Source of the DNA: Arthrobacter sp. B1I2
GTDB lineage: Bacteria; Actinomycetota; Actinomycetes; Actinomycetales; Micrococcaceae
Length of the DNA: 64,000 nucleotides
Reading direction: 5' to 3'
NCBI RefSeq assembly: GCF_030816485.1
Contig: NZ_JAUSYC010000001.1
Location: 2,170,001 to 2,234,000, forward strand
In this document: in pieces, positions 35,814-44,519 of the stretch
How positions within the stretch are numbered: the first letter of the stretch is position 1
How the letters are laid out: every line of letters begins with the position of its first letter
Position numbers and translations under genes: made by a program
The notes under the pieces: model-generated
The model's input: only the letters and a program-made list of their open reading frames with translations
What the model was told of the DNA's origin: nothing
Database searches by the model: none

Positions 35814-35819
35814 TAGGGC

Positions 35820-36374
35820 ATGCACCTGCTCCTGAGAACCCTCCTCATGCTCTTCCGCTCCGCCCGCCGTCCGCCGCTGGCCGTGTGGGAGCCGTCATCC
35901 CTGCCGCTGCGCGTCCTGCCCACGGACATTGACATTGCGATGCACGTCAACAACGGCATGTACCTGTCCCTGATGGACCTGGGCCGGTTCGACCTGATGG
36001 TCCGCAGCGGTGTCTGGAAGCGGATGCGCCGCCGCGGCTGGACCCCTGTGGTGTCGGCGGAGACCATCTCCTTCCGGAAGTCGCTGCAGTTGTGGCAGGA
36101 ATACACCATCGAGACCCGCATCATCGGGCTGGACACCAAGGCGATCTTCTTCGAGCAGCGCATGGTGGCCGACGGCGAGATATACGCGCGTGCCTACATC
36201 GCCACCCGGCTGGTCACCAAGGCCGGCCCGGTCAGCCAGGAGGACATCGTCGCGGAATTCAGCGCCCCGCCGGCAGACCTGGTGCTCCCCGAATGGATCC
36301 ACGAGTGGCGCGCCTCCAGTGCCCTCCCCGGCAGCCGCACAGAGGCCCCGCACCTGTGGGATGCCAGCCACTGA
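35820..36374 (+). CDS. acyl-CoA thioesterase family protein (4HBT hotdog fold)
   Basis: A 184-residue thioesterase-like protein with a hotdog fold. The conserved DIDIAMHVNNGMYLSLMD near residues 36-53 includes the catalytic-type Asp/Asn segment. It probably cleaves a thioester such as acyl-CoA in the cytosol; chain length unknown. The ATG follows a -10-like TAACAT by six bases and has no Shine-Dalgarno. Thioredoxin follows 94 bases later. Confidence 0.8.
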   Translation: MHLLLRTLLMLFRSARRPPLAVWEPSSLPLRVLPTDIDIAMHVNNGMYLSLMDLGRFDLMVRSGVWKRMRRRGWTPVVSAETISFRKSLQLWQEYTIETRIIGLDTKAIFFEQRMVADGEIYARAYIATRLVTKAGPVSQEDIVAEFSAPPADLVLPEWIHEWRASSALPGSRTEAPHLWDASH

Positions 36375-36468
36375 ACCCGCCTTCCGCCGGCGTATGTCCG
36401 CCTATTCCCGATGACGCGGGGAGCGAACAGGCGCGACAGCCGCCGCCGGAGGCGCGTAGCGTGGACAC

Positions 36469-36903
36469 ATGGCTACCGTTGACATCACAGGTGAACAGTT
36501 CGCATCCACGATCGAAGGCAACGACATTGTCCTGGTCGATTTCTGGGCAGAATGGTGCGGCCCCTGCAAGCAGTTCGGCCCCACGTACTCGGCCGTCTCG
36601 GAGAAGCACCCCGACGTCGTCTTCACCAAGGTGGACACCGAAGCTGAGCAGCAGCTGGCAGCGGAGGCAGGCATCACCTCCATCCCCACGCTGATGGCCT
36701 TCCGCGAAAAGGTGCTGGTGTTCTCACAGCCCGGAGCGCTGAACGCACAGCAGCTGGAACAGGTGGTGGACGCCGTGAAGGCGCTGGACATGGAAGAGGT
36801 CCATGCCCATGTGGCCCGCCAGCGGGAGGAAGCAGCCGCGGCGGCCGGCAAACCCGCCGCCCAGAGCGGTCCGCAGGACGGCACGCAGATCCCCGACTTC
36901 TAA
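36469..36903 (+). CDS. trxA: thioredoxin
   Basis: A 144-residue thioredoxin: active-site Trp29-Cys30-Gly-Pro-Cys33 in AEWCGPCKQFGP, cis-Pro in GITSIPTLMAF. The usual thioredoxin fold ends near residue 108; the remaining 35 residues are a Lys/Ala-rich tail (HVARQREEAAAAAG) uncommon in the housekeeping form. TAGCGT lies six bases before the ATG. It reduces protein disulfides in the cytosol. Ends at a strong terminator. Confidence 0.93.
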   Translation: MATVDITGEQFASTIEGNDIVLVDFWAEWCGPCKQFGPTYSAVSEKHPDVVFTKVDTEAEQQLAAEAGITSIPTLMAFREKVLVFSQPGALNAQQLEQVVDAVKALDMEEVHAHVARQREEAAAAAGKPAAQSGPQDGTQIPDF

Positions 36904-36916
36904 GACTCATCAAATG

Positions 36917-36954
36917 AAAAATGCGGGACCTCCGGTGGGAGGTCCCGCATTTTT
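36917..36954. terminator. bidirectional rho-independent terminator
   Basis: A perfect 17-base stem: AAAAATGCGGGACCTCC-type left arm (36917-36933) and its complement (36938-36954), loop GGTG, flanked by A and T runs. It separates the convergent thioredoxin and monooxygenase genes. Confidence 0.93.
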
Positions 36955-36969
36955 TGCGTTAAGGCTGCG

Positions 36970-37248
36970 TCAGACGCGTTCCAGCTTGACCGGTTCGGCC
37001 AGCAGTGCGCTCAGGGATTCGTTCAGGTCCTGCACGGCGGTGCCCTTGGAGTGCTTGTCCAGGTCCTCCTCGGATGCCCACTGTTCGGTCAGGACCAGCT
37101 TCTCCTCCGTGGCTTCGGTCAGCTCATAGCGGATGCAGCCTTGCTCGTTCACCACCTCATCGATCGCGATTTCCAGGGCCAGCTTGACGCGGAAGAACTC
37201 GCCTTCGTTGGGGATGAACGTTGCTTTCAGATCAATGGGTGCACTCAT
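36970..37248 (-). CDS. antibiotic biosynthesis monooxygenase (ABM) domain protein
   Basis: A 92-residue dimeric alpha/beta-barrel (ABM) protein. ATFIPNEGEFFRVKLAL at the N-terminus and the central YELTEATEEKLVLTEQWAS strand pattern fit the YgiN-like ABM group, which acts on quinones or polyketides; many have no known substrate. The ATG at 37248 is chosen; a GTG at 37257 is also possible. Monocistronic, divergent from the acyl-CoA synthetase gene. Confidence 0.75.
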   Translation of the reverse strand: MSAPIDLKATFIPNEGEFFRVKLALEIAIDEVVNEQGCIRYELTEATEEKLVLTEQWASEEDLDKHSKGTAVQDLNESLSALLAEPVKLERV

Positions 37249-37352
37249 GGATTTCACAATACCGGGCGCCGCAGGGCCGCCCCGTTGTGTTGCGGCCGTT
37301 TCCCCGCCCCGTCTTCCTTCTCCTCCCGTGATCCTGTTGGTAGCGTGCCATC

Positions 37353-39029
37353 ATGCGTGCTTATACAGCCGGGGACACTGACGTCCCGCTCCTGGAGGAA
37401 ACCATTGGTGCGAACTTCGAGCGCGTGGCCGCGCAGTTTCCGCTCCATGACGCCCTGATCGAGGCCGCTCCGGTGCCCGGGGCTGATGCGCGCCGCTGGA
37501 GCTATACCAAAATGAACGACGACGTCGACCGGCTGGCGCGTGCGCTCCTCGCCTTGGGCATCAGCAAGGGGGAGCGGGTGGGCATCTGGAGCCCCAACTG
37601 CGCCGAGTGGACGCTGCTGCAGTACGCCACCGCCAAAGCGGGCGCCATCCTGGTCAACGTCAACCCCGCGTACCGCAGCCACGAACTCGAATTCGTGGTC
37701 AAGCAAAACGGCATGCGCACGCTGCTTGCGGCGCCCTCGGACAACAACAGCGACTACGTGGCCATGGCACGCCAGGCACTGCTTACCTGCCCGGACCTTC
37801 AGGAGCTCGTCTTCCTCCCGGACCACGGCCTGGACGGCTTGGAAGCCGGCAGCCCGCAAAGCCATGCGGAACTTACCTACGCCGAACTGCTCACCCGGGC
37901 GGACGGCGTCGGGCATTCCGTCCTGAAGGCCCGGATGGCCGAGCTTCACCCGCACGATCCCATCAACCTGCAGTACACCTCCGGCACCACGGGATTCCCC
38001 AAGGGAGCCACGCTCACGCACCACAACATCCTGAACAACGGCTACGCGATCGGGGAGCTGCTGGGCTACACCGAACGGGACCGGGTGGTCATCCCCGTGC
38101 CCTTCTACCACTGCTTCGGGATGGTGATCGGCAACCTCAACGCGCTCAGCCATGGTGCCGCCACCATTATCCCGGGCCGCGGCTTCTCGCCGGCCGCCGC
38201 GCTGGAGGCTGTGCAGGACTTCGCCGGGACCTCCCTGTACGGCGTCCCCACCATGTTCATCGCCGAGCTCGCGCTGCCCGACTTCGGCTCCTACGACCTG
38301 TCAACGCTCCGCACGGGGGTGATGGCAGGGTCGCTGTGCCCGATCGAGGTGATGAACCGGGTGATTTCGGAGATGAACATGGTGGACGTGGCCATCTGCT
38401 ACGGCATGACCGAAACCTCGCCCGTGTCCACCATGACGCGCAAGGGGGACACGCTCCAGCAGCGCACCGGGACCGTGGGCACGACCATGCCGCAGCTGGA
38501 GAGCCGGATCGTGGACCCGGTCACCGGGGAGGAACTGGAGCGCGGGCAGATCGGTGAGCTCTGCACCCGTGGCTATGCCGTGATGGCTGGGTACTGGAAC
38601 CAGCCGGACAAGACCGCCGAAGCAATCGATGCCGACGGGTGGATGCACACCGGCGACCTGGCCCGGATGGACGACGACGGATACGTGGTGGTGGAAGGCC
38701 GGATCAAGGACATGGTGGTCCGGGGCGGGGAGAACATCTACCCGCGCGAGATCGAGGAGTTCCTCTACACCCATCCCGACATCCAGGACGTGCAGGTGAT
38801 CGGCGTTCCGGATCCCAGGTACGGAGAGGAGCTGATGGCCTGCATCATCCTCAAGCCGGGTGCCGGGACCTTGGACGCCGACTCACTAGCCGAGTTTTGC
38901 CGGGGGCGGCTGGCCCACTACAAGATCCCCCGCTACGTGGAGGTCCGCGAAAGCTTCCCCATGACGGTCTCGGGGAAGATCCGCAAGGTCCAGATGCGGG
39001 AGGAAGCGGTGGCCCGGCTGGGACTCTGA
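37353..39029 (+). CDS. AMP-forming acyl-CoA synthetase
   Basis: A 558-residue adenylate-forming fatty acyl-CoA ligase. The P-loop-like YTSGTTGFPKGA is near residue 209, YGMTETSP near residue 350, the hinge Asp/Arg in GWMHTGDLARMDDDGYVVVEGRIKDM split across ~430-455, and the C-terminal catalytic Lys in VSGKIRKVQ. It activates a fatty or aryl acid with ATP and CoA; FadD-like. TAGCGT precedes the ATG by six bases. It ends one base before the convergent lipoprotein gene. Confidence 0.9.
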   Translation: MRAYTAGDTDVPLLEETIGANFERVAAQFPLHDALIEAAPVPGADARRWSYTKMNDDVDRLARALLALGISKGERVGIWSPNCAEWTLLQYATAKAGAILVNVNPAYRSHELEFVVKQNGMRTLLAAPSDNNSDYVAMARQALLTCPDLQELVFLPDHGLDGLEAGSPQSHAELTYAELLTRADGVGHSVLKARMAELHPHDPINLQYTSGTTGFPKGATLTHHNILNNGYAIGELLGYTERDRVVIPVPFYHCFGMVIGNLNALSHGAATIIPGRGFSPAAALEAVQDFAGTSLYGVPTMFIAELALPDFGSYDLSTLRTGVMAGSLCPIEVMNRVISEMNMVDVAICYGMTETSPVSTMTRKGDTLQQRTGTVGTTMPQLESRIVDPVTGEELERGQIGELCTRGYAVMAGYWNQPDKTAEAIDADGWMHTGDLARMDDDGYVVVEGRIKDMVVRGGENIYPREIEEFLYTHPDIQDVQVIGVPDPRYGEELMACIILKPGAGTLDADSLAEFCRGRLAHYKIPRYVEVRESFPMTVSGKIRKVQMREEAVARLGL

Positions 39030-39458
39030 CTATCCGGGCTGCGCCACCAGGTCGAACAGGACTTCGCCGTCGCAGATTGAGGTGATCCTGATGGTGTAGC
39101 CGTTCATTGCCGCTTCGGAGCCCAGCTCAAGATCATTGAAATAGACCGGAGTGGGGTCCGGGGCGTCGGCAGCCAGCGACAGGTTGGCAGTTGCAGGGGT
39201 GGCAGAGGCTCTGGTGCCAGCAAGCCCCACCGTCGGTGTGAACTCAACGCCCTGGCCGGAGTCGGGAAGCAGCGGCCAGGACCCGGGTATGGAGGGGACC
39301 ACCCGGTAAGCGCCTGATCCAGTGCAGCTGGCAGTCATAGTGGGCTCCTTTGTGGGAACGAGCGGCGGATCGGTGGATGGACCGGGCGCGCAGGCGCCTG
39401 TGCCCAGTGCCAGGAGTGCGACAACGGCCAGACGGTGAAACCGGTGCACCGGCCCCAT
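39030..39458 (-). CDS. small lipoprotein downstream of WXG-calpain protein
   Basis: A 142-residue predicted lipoprotein: basic N-terminus, hydrophobic core and a lipobox ending LGTGAC, so Cys23 would be lipidated and the protein anchored on the outer face of the membrane. The mature part is beta-rich (SGAYRVVPSIP, then NGYTIRITSICDGEVLF) with no family I recognise. Its ATG overlaps the stop of the upstream protease gene (TGATG), so the two are translationally coupled. It may be an immunity, inhibitor or chaperone protein for the protease; this is inference. Confidence 0.7.
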   Translation of the reverse strand: MGPVHRFHRLAVVALLALGTGACAPGPSTDPPLVPTKEPTMTASCTGSGAYRVVPSIPGSWPLLPDSGQGVEFTPTVGLAGTRASATPATANLSLAADAPDPTPVYFNDLELGSEAAMNGYTIRITSICDGEVLFDLVAQPG

Positions 39459-40969
39459 CAGCGCGCCACCGATGCATCCTGGTATTTGTCTTCGAATTCC
39501 TGCGGCGTGACGGTCAGGACCGGGTAGTGCGAACCCCAAGGGTTCTGCAGGAGAAGATTACCCTCCGGATCCAAACCCGTAACGAAGTAGGCGTGACTGG
39601 TGTGGTAACCATTCGGGGGACTCTCGGGCAGATCCACCAGGGTGGTCACCAAAGCGGGGCGTCCCTGCCTGGCAGCCTCCCACAAGTCGTCCGCGGCAGT
39701 AGTGCGGGTTATGTCCGGTCCCGCCAGGTACTGGAACACGTCCGGACCCCAGTTGCCCTCGATGGCCCTGTAGTTGCCTGGCTGCCATGCCTGGTCCGGG
39801 GGCGTCCCCTCCTTCGTGCCGTCGTTGCTGTCGTCCTCGGTGTAGACCTGGGCCAAGGCTTTCTCCACATACGCAGGCCAATTTCCGCCGAAACCCGCTT
39901 TGGCGCCCATCTGTGCGCCCTTGCTGTTCGCCGGCAGATCTGAGGTGACCGTTACCCACTGCTCATGTCCGTTCTTGTCAAACAGCAGGACGGAAACGGT
40001 CCCGTTGCCGTTGTCCGTCACGTGCTCCCGCGCCCAGCCGGTATCGGCATTGATCATGGCCCCAGCCGCGGCGAGGACCACGCAGTCCCCGTACTGGCCT
40101 TGCCTGATGTCATCCGCACTGGGGCGCTCGCCGATGACCGGGAAGCGGGGCTCCATCCACGATTTTGTGGTGCTTGGGTCCGCACCTTCAGGCCTGGCGG
40201 GGTCGCCCATTGCGGTTCCGTCGGGCTGGGCCCACGGGATGAGGTCTTTCAGTCTGTGCACCTGCTCCGTTGAGGCCTTGGACAACAGCTGGTCCAGCAG
40301 TTGCTGCCGTTCGAACGGGGTGGTTCCCTCCGAGTTGAACCATCCCTTGCCGTCGCCGGCGGCACCGGCGCCGAGTTGGCGGAGTTCGTCGTCGTTGAGC
40401 GATGCCAGCAGCTGGTCCAGCTGCGCGGGCTTGAGGGCAGCCAGCGCTTCACGCAGTCGGTTTACATCAGCATCATTGCCCGCGAGGAAGTTGCCGCCGG
40501 ACGCAGCAGCACTGACCATGTTGCGGAGCCGGTGGAGTTCTTTGGGCGTCAGATCCGGCCGGCCACGTTCTGGGTGGCGCGGAACGGAATGGTCCGTCCG
40601 GTCCGGCAGGTTGCGTGCCGCCGGTCCACTTGCGGCATTGCCCGGAGATCCTGCCGGGCCCGCCGCGGCACTTCCGTGGCAACTGGCGCTGCTGGCCCGC
40701 TCCTGTGCATCTGCGTGGAGGGCCGCTGCCCTGCCCGCGTCCGCCAACGCCTGGATGACCTTGGCCAGCAAGGCACTGTGCGTCGACTCCCAATCACTCC
40801 GGAACCTCTCGGCGTCGGAGCCTTTCCACCGGCCGCCGGCGTCGCGCACCTCCCTTAAAAGAGTGGTCCTAGTGGACGTCAAGCGCGCGGAGGAGGCGGT
40901 CAGCGCCTTTCCCAACTCGCGAAGTTGGGCGACGTCCGCCCCATAAATGCCTGCCAATTGTCCCCCCAA
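39458..40969 (-). CDS. WXG100-like N-terminus fused to calpain-family (C2-like) cysteine protease
   Basis: A 503-residue protein if TTG 40969 is the start; the true start is uncertain. Residues ~1-95 are a helical hairpin with Trp48-Lys-Gly and SDAERFRSDW, as in WXG100/ESX substrates. A helical linker region (~135-250) follows. The C-terminal papain-fold domain has the catalytic Cys296 in GQYGDCVVLA, His459 in TSHAYFVTGLD and Asn476 in LQNPWG, the three calpain-type motifs. It looks like a type VII-secreted protease or toxin. Sits between the membrane-protein gene (60 bases upstream) and the coupled lipoprotein gene. No ESX core genes are in view. Confidence 0.8.
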   Translation of the reverse strand: MGGQLAGIYGADVAQLRELGKALTASSARLTSTRTTLLREVRDAGGRWKGSDAERFRSDWESTHSALLAKVIQALADAGRAAALHADAQERASSASCHGSAAAGPAGSPGNAASGPAARNLPDRTDHSVPRHPERGRPDLTPKELHRLRNMVSAAASGGNFLAGNDADVNRLREALAALKPAQLDQLLASLNDDELRQLGAGAAGDGKGWFNSEGTTPFERQQLLDQLLSKASTEQVHRLKDLIPWAQPDGTAMGDPARPEGADPSTTKSWMEPRFPVIGERPSADDIRQGQYGDCVVLAAAGAMINADTGWAREHVTDNGNGTVSVLLFDKNGHEQWVTVTSDLPANSKGAQMGAKAGFGGNWPAYVEKALAQVYTEDDSNDGTKEGTPPDQAWQPGNYRAIEGNWGPDVFQYLAGPDITRTTAADDLWEAARQGRPALVTTLVDLPESPPNGYHTSHAYFVTGLDPEGNLLLQNPWGSHYPVLTVTPQEFEDKYQDASVAR

Positions 40970-41029
40970 ACCAGTCCGGCTTCCAGCCTAAGCGAAAGGA
41001 GCTCCGCAGGGGATGGGGAGGACTTCCCG

Positions 41030-41635
41030 CTAGATCTCCGTGTGAAGCCGGGAAGGCCGGCGGGATACCCGCATCACCACAAGGGCAGCGAGCACTGCTG
41101 CTGCCAGCCCTGCTGCCGCCAGGAGCTGCCGGGAGGTGCCCGCCGGTGCCGCCAAGGCACGGAAAGCACCGCGGCGCGCCGGCCCCTGAGCCGTTGTTGT
41201 GACCTCGCCAGGGGAAAGCTCCCACTCGGACGGGGCCGGGAATATTCCGGGCGGGAGCTCCTTTTGCTGGAGCTGCCGATGTGAGGCGAGACGCTCCCGG
41301 ACGTCCTCATTCGGGGCGGGGACAATCGCGTCTGCCGTCACCGCTGCCTCAAGGTCCACAATGTAGGGTTCGCCGTAGAACGCCGAGGAAGCCACCGATT
41401 CCACCCAGGTGGCCGGTGGTGTCTCCACTCCGTGCCGGGCAAAGGCAGCGGTCAGCATCTCCCGGATCTCGCCAAGGCTCCTGCCATCGGCTTCCCGGGT
41501 GACGTCGAAGATGGCCAGCTGGAGCCGTACTTTCTCATCCGCCATGTAGTTTCCGGCAGTGGGGTCCTGAAGGCCTGGGTCCAAGTTCGCCCGCTCCTCA
41601 GGGGCTGGGTTGGTGCTGTCTGGGTTGGTGCTCAT
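41030..41635 (-). CDS. hypothetical protein with C-terminal membrane segment
   Basis: A 201-residue protein. The N-terminal ~150 residues are soluble and charged (ADEKVRLQLAIFDVTREAD, then EIREMLTAAFARHGVETP), and one membrane helix lies near residues 170-188 (AAGLAAAVLAALVVM) followed by Arg-rich residues, so it is probably anchored with the bulk on one side. GGAAGG precedes the ATG at 41635. It is the first gene of a minus-strand cassette with the WXG-calpain protein and lipoprotein. No family recognised. Confidence 0.65.
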   Translation of the reverse strand: MSTNPDSTNPAPEERANLDPGLQDPTAGNYMADEKVRLQLAIFDVTREADGRSLGEIREMLTAAFARHGVETPPATWVESVASSAFYGEPYIVDLEAAVTADAIVPAPNEDVRERLASHRQLQQKELPPGIFPAPSEWELSPGEVTTTAQGPARRGAFRALAAPAGTSRQLLAAAGLAAAVLAALVVMRVSRRPSRLHTEI

Positions 41636-41756
41636 GGGATCCCTTCCGTCATGGTGCAACCGTCCGCCCCGCCGGCGGCCTTTACAGGTGGCCGTACCCA
41701 TTGCTGTGCAGGTCAAGCGTTTGGGTTCCATGGACCGTGCGCGGACCAGACACAAG

Positions 41757-42740
41757 TCAGTGCGCCCGGTGGTCCTGAATGGTCATCCGGGGGCCGAAGG
41801 TGGGCTTGCGGAAGCCGGTGCTCTGGATCATCCGGACCACGCGCTGCCGGTGCCCCCGCCAGGGTTCCAGCAGCCTGAGCATGCCGGCGTCGTCGGTCCT
41901 GCGTCCGGTGAGCGCCGCCCCCACGTAGGCCGCGAGGTGGTAGTCGCCCACCGAAATCGAGTCGGGGCAGCCGTGGGTGCGCTGCACCACCTCGGCGGCG
42001 GTCCACACCCCGATGCCCGGAATGACCTGCATCTTCTCCGCCGCCTGGGCGGCCGGCAGCGCAGCGAGGCGTTCGAGTGCGACGGCGGAGCGCAGCGCGC
42101 GCATGACGGTTGCCGACCGCTGGGGCCCCACCCCGGCCTTGTGCCACTCCCAACTGGGAACCTGCAGCCACTGCGCGGCCGTCGGTGCCACCACCAGGCC
42201 TGCCGGAGTGGACATTCCGGCAGGCGGAGCCGGCGTCCCGTAGCGGTGCACCAGGTACCGGTAGGCGCGCCGGGCCTCAATCACCGTCACTTTCTGCTCC
42301 AGGACGATCGGCACCAGCTGGTCCACCATGCGGCCGCTCGACGGAAGCCGGAGGGCTATGCTGCGCCGCCGTGCTTCCCGGACCATGCGGGGCAGCGTGG
42401 CATGGAAGGACGGGTCGTCGAATTCCCGCCAGTCGTCGTCGGCCCCCAACAGCCGGGGTGCTGCCTTCACGGCGGCTGCGGCGCCCGGGCCCCACGCCTG
42501 GATGTCCACCAAGGGGCCGCCTGCTTCGCCGCCCGCCGGGGTGAGGCGCATCGTTGCCGGACCGGCCGGCGTCGTAAACGCATTCCAGATGACGTCTCCC
42601 TGGATGCAGAAGGAAGGATCGCTGTTGCCGCGCAGGAGCGGCCCAAGGGTACGGGAAAGGCTGTAGGGTCCCTCCGGATACCACCGCAGGGACACGTCCG
42701 CCGCGGCTGCAAGCCGGGGAGGTGCCTCTGCGATCGTCAT
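41757..42740 (-). CDS. alkA: DNA-3-methyladenine glycosylase family protein
   Basis: A 327-residue base-excision DNA glycosylase of the AlkA/HhH-GPD superfamily. The helix-hairpin-helix IPGIGVWTAAEVVQ is near residues 240-253, and the catalytic Asp is in SVGDYHLAAYV. It removes alkylated bases from DNA. The N-terminal half (WYPEGPYSLSRTLGPLL) is the TBP-like domain. Start ATG 42740 or 42749; the Shine-Dalgarno does not decide. Monocistronic, divergent from the VOC gene. Confidence 0.85.
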   Translation of the reverse strand: MTIAEAPPRLAAAADVSLRWYPEGPYSLSRTLGPLLRGNSDPSFCIQGDVIWNAFTTPAGPATMRLTPAGGEAGGPLVDIQAWGPGAAAAVKAAPRLLGADDDWREFDDPSFHATLPRMVREARRRSIALRLPSSGRMVDQLVPIVLEQKVTVIEARRAYRYLVHRYGTPAPPAGMSTPAGLVVAPTAAQWLQVPSWEWHKAGVGPQRSATVMRALRSAVALERLAALPAAQAAEKMQVIPGIGVWTAAEVVQRTHGCPDSISVGDYHLAAYVGAALTGRRTDDAGMLRLLEPWRGHRQRVVRMIQSTGFRKPTFGPRMTIQDHRAH

Positions 42741-42843
42741 GCCTTCCATCGTCCCACGGACCACTGACAGCGGCGGGACCATAGGCCCTTCTACGCCCCG
42801 GGCCGCGGGATTACGATCACCGCACAGAAAAAGGAGGGCCACC

Positions 42844-43248
42844 ATGGGCGGAGTAGTGCATTTTGAGATCCCCGCGGACGATCAGGCGCGGGCCAGGAAG
42901 TTCTACCAGGAGGCGCTGGGCTGGCGGATAGAGCCTGTACCCGGAATGGATTACAGCATGGTCATCACCACGGACATGGACGACGACGGCCAGCCGACAG
43001 CACCGGGCGGCATCAACGGCGGCATGATGGCCAGGGAGGGGCAGATCACCCACCCGGTCATCACCGTTGACGTTCCGGACATCAACTCCACGCTCAAGAG
43101 CGTGGAGGAGCTTGGCGGGTCTGTGGTGGTGCCCAGGAACGAGATTCCCGGCATGGGCTACACGGCCTACTTCAAGGATCCCGAGGGCAACGTGCTGGGT
43201 CTCTGGGAGAATCTTCCGGCCGAAGGCGAAAAACGCGAAGGCGCCTGA
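42844..43248 (+). CDS. VOC family protein (glyoxalase/bleomycin-resistance fold)
   Basis: A 134-residue VOC protein with the paired beta-alpha-beta layout: HFEIPADDQARARKFYQEALGW at the N-terminus and FKDPEGNVLGLWEN at the C-terminus. The metal ligand His9 (VVHFEI) and the Glu near the C-terminus fit a metal site, but the substrate is unknown. A strong AAGGAGG precedes the ATG at 42844. Monocistronic. Confidence 0.88.
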   Translation: MGGVVHFEIPADDQARARKFYQEALGWRIEPVPGMDYSMVITTDMDDDGQPTAPGGINGGMMAREGQITHPVITVDVPDINSTLKSVEELGGSVVVPRNEIPGMGYTAYFKDPEGNVLGLWENLPAEGEKREGA

Positions 43249-43272
43249 GGGCCCTTGGCTGCAGGTGGCGGC

Positions 43273-44460
43273 TCAGGGCATCCCGGAAACCAGCCACAGC
43301 GCCAGGACAGCCAGCGGAACGGTCAACGCCACGGCCACCAGCCCAGCCACGGCGAAGCCGCCCCACCTGATGGGGACGTTCAGCACACGGAGCCGCTCAT
43401 GCCACAGCAGTGTGGCCAGCGAAGCCCAGGGAGTCACCAGCGGACCGAGGTTGACCCCGATGAGCAGGGCCGCAAGCCTGGCCGGCGATCCGGCCACCGG
43501 TTCCAGCGCCAGGTAGGCGGGCAGGTTGTTGGCGGCGTTGGCCGCACCGGCCCCCAGTCCGGCCAGCTGCAGGAGCGCCGGGAGGCTCTCGCCTGACCCG
43601 GCCACGCCCGCCAGCAGGGAGGTCAGGCCATGCGCGTGCAGGGCTTCCATGAGCATGAACAGGCCCACCGTCAGCATCAAGGGCCGCCAGGGGACCATGG
43701 ACCACCGCAGGGCGGAGGGCCGCCGGCGCAGGAAGACCACCAGGAGGACGGCTGCCGCTGCCAGCGCCGGGTACTGGACCGGCACACCGGACACCAGCGC
43801 GGGCAACAGGACCAGGAGCGTGGCGGCTGCGGCCTTCAGCAGGGCGGGCTCGCGGACAGGGTGCGCGGGCTGCGGCCCGTAGGTCCCGTGCAGGTCCCGC
43901 CGGAACGCCAGCCACAAAAGCGCAAGCGGGACCAGCAGGCCAACCAGGGCAGGAGCCCACAGCAGCCCCGCGAAGCGCCACGGGCTCAGGCCCAGCCGGT
44001 CCTGCGCCAGGAGGTTGGTCAGGTTGGAGACGGGCAGCAGCAGCGAGGCGGTATTGGCCAGCCAGATGCTGGTCAGCGCGAACGGCAGCGGCGGAATCCG
44101 GGCGTGGACGGCCAGGAGGACGACCACGGGCGTCACCAGCACCGCCGTTGTGTCCAGGGACAGGAACACCGTGGACACCGTGGCCACCGCCACCACCAGC
44201 AGCCACAGCAGGAAAACCCGGCCCCGGCCCAGCGCAGCCAGCTTGTCCGTCACCACCCGGAACAGCCCTGCCTCGTCCGCCAGTTCGGTGACAAGGGACA
44301 TTGCCAGCACGAACGCCAGGATGGGAATGGTGCGGGAAGCCAGTTCCCCGAATGCCGGAAAGGGGAGCACACCCCACGCCAGGGTGGCCACTCCTGCTGC
44401 CAGCGTGGCGCCGGGCAGCAGGTAGCTCCGGGCGGCCCTCAGCCATGCGAACTGCTTCAC
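43273..44460 (-). CDS. SLC13/ArsB-type ion transporter membrane protein
   Basis: A 395-residue membrane protein with ~11 predicted helices. The segments FLSLDTTAVLVTPVVVLLA, LANTASLLLPVSNLTNLLA and NAANNLPAYLAL are the paired re-entrant loops of the arsenite/citrate/Na+ ion-transporter superfamily. The transported ion is not readable; there is no ars operon beside it. Divergent from the cystathionine beta-synthase gene. Confidence 0.8.
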   Translation of the reverse strand: MKQFAWLRAARSYLLPGATLAAGVATLAWGVLPFPAFGELASRTIPILAFVLAMSLVTELADEAGLFRVVTDKLAALGRGRVFLLWLLVVAVATVSTVFLSLDTTAVLVTPVVVLLAVHARIPPLPFALTSIWLANTASLLLPVSNLTNLLAQDRLGLSPWRFAGLLWAPALVGLLVPLALLWLAFRRDLHGTYGPQPAHPVREPALLKAAAATLLVLLPALVSGVPVQYPALAAAAVLLVVFLRRRPSALRWSMVPWRPLMLTVGLFMLMEALHAHGLTSLLAGVAGSGESLPALLQLAGLGAGAANAANNLPAYLALEPVAGSPARLAALLIGVNLGPLVTPWASLATLLWHERLRVLNVPIRWGGFAVAGLVAVALTVPLAVLALWLVSGMP

Positions 44461-44519
44461 CGGCCTATCGTCGCATTCCCGGCAGGGAAGGGCGCGCAGG
44501 AAGCGGTAGCTTTGTACCT

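Larger units (their letters stand above)
35405..35819. other. 415-base non-coding region between LysM and thioesterase genes
   Basis: No supported gene. It contains an 11-base GC hairpin at 35493-35516 (CGGCGCCGGCA and its complement) in the probable 5' leader of the LysM gene, three related repeats of TAGGAATCCCG type at 35626, 35641 and 35670, and the ATGTTAC palindrome at 35794-35813. It should hold both divergent promoters. Confidence 0.6.

Noticed and set aside
39458..39959. Alternative frames inside the WXG-calpain gene that could be separate small genes
   Set aside because: No start with a Shine-Dalgarno and no sensible domain; they cover the catalytic domain in the wrong frame.
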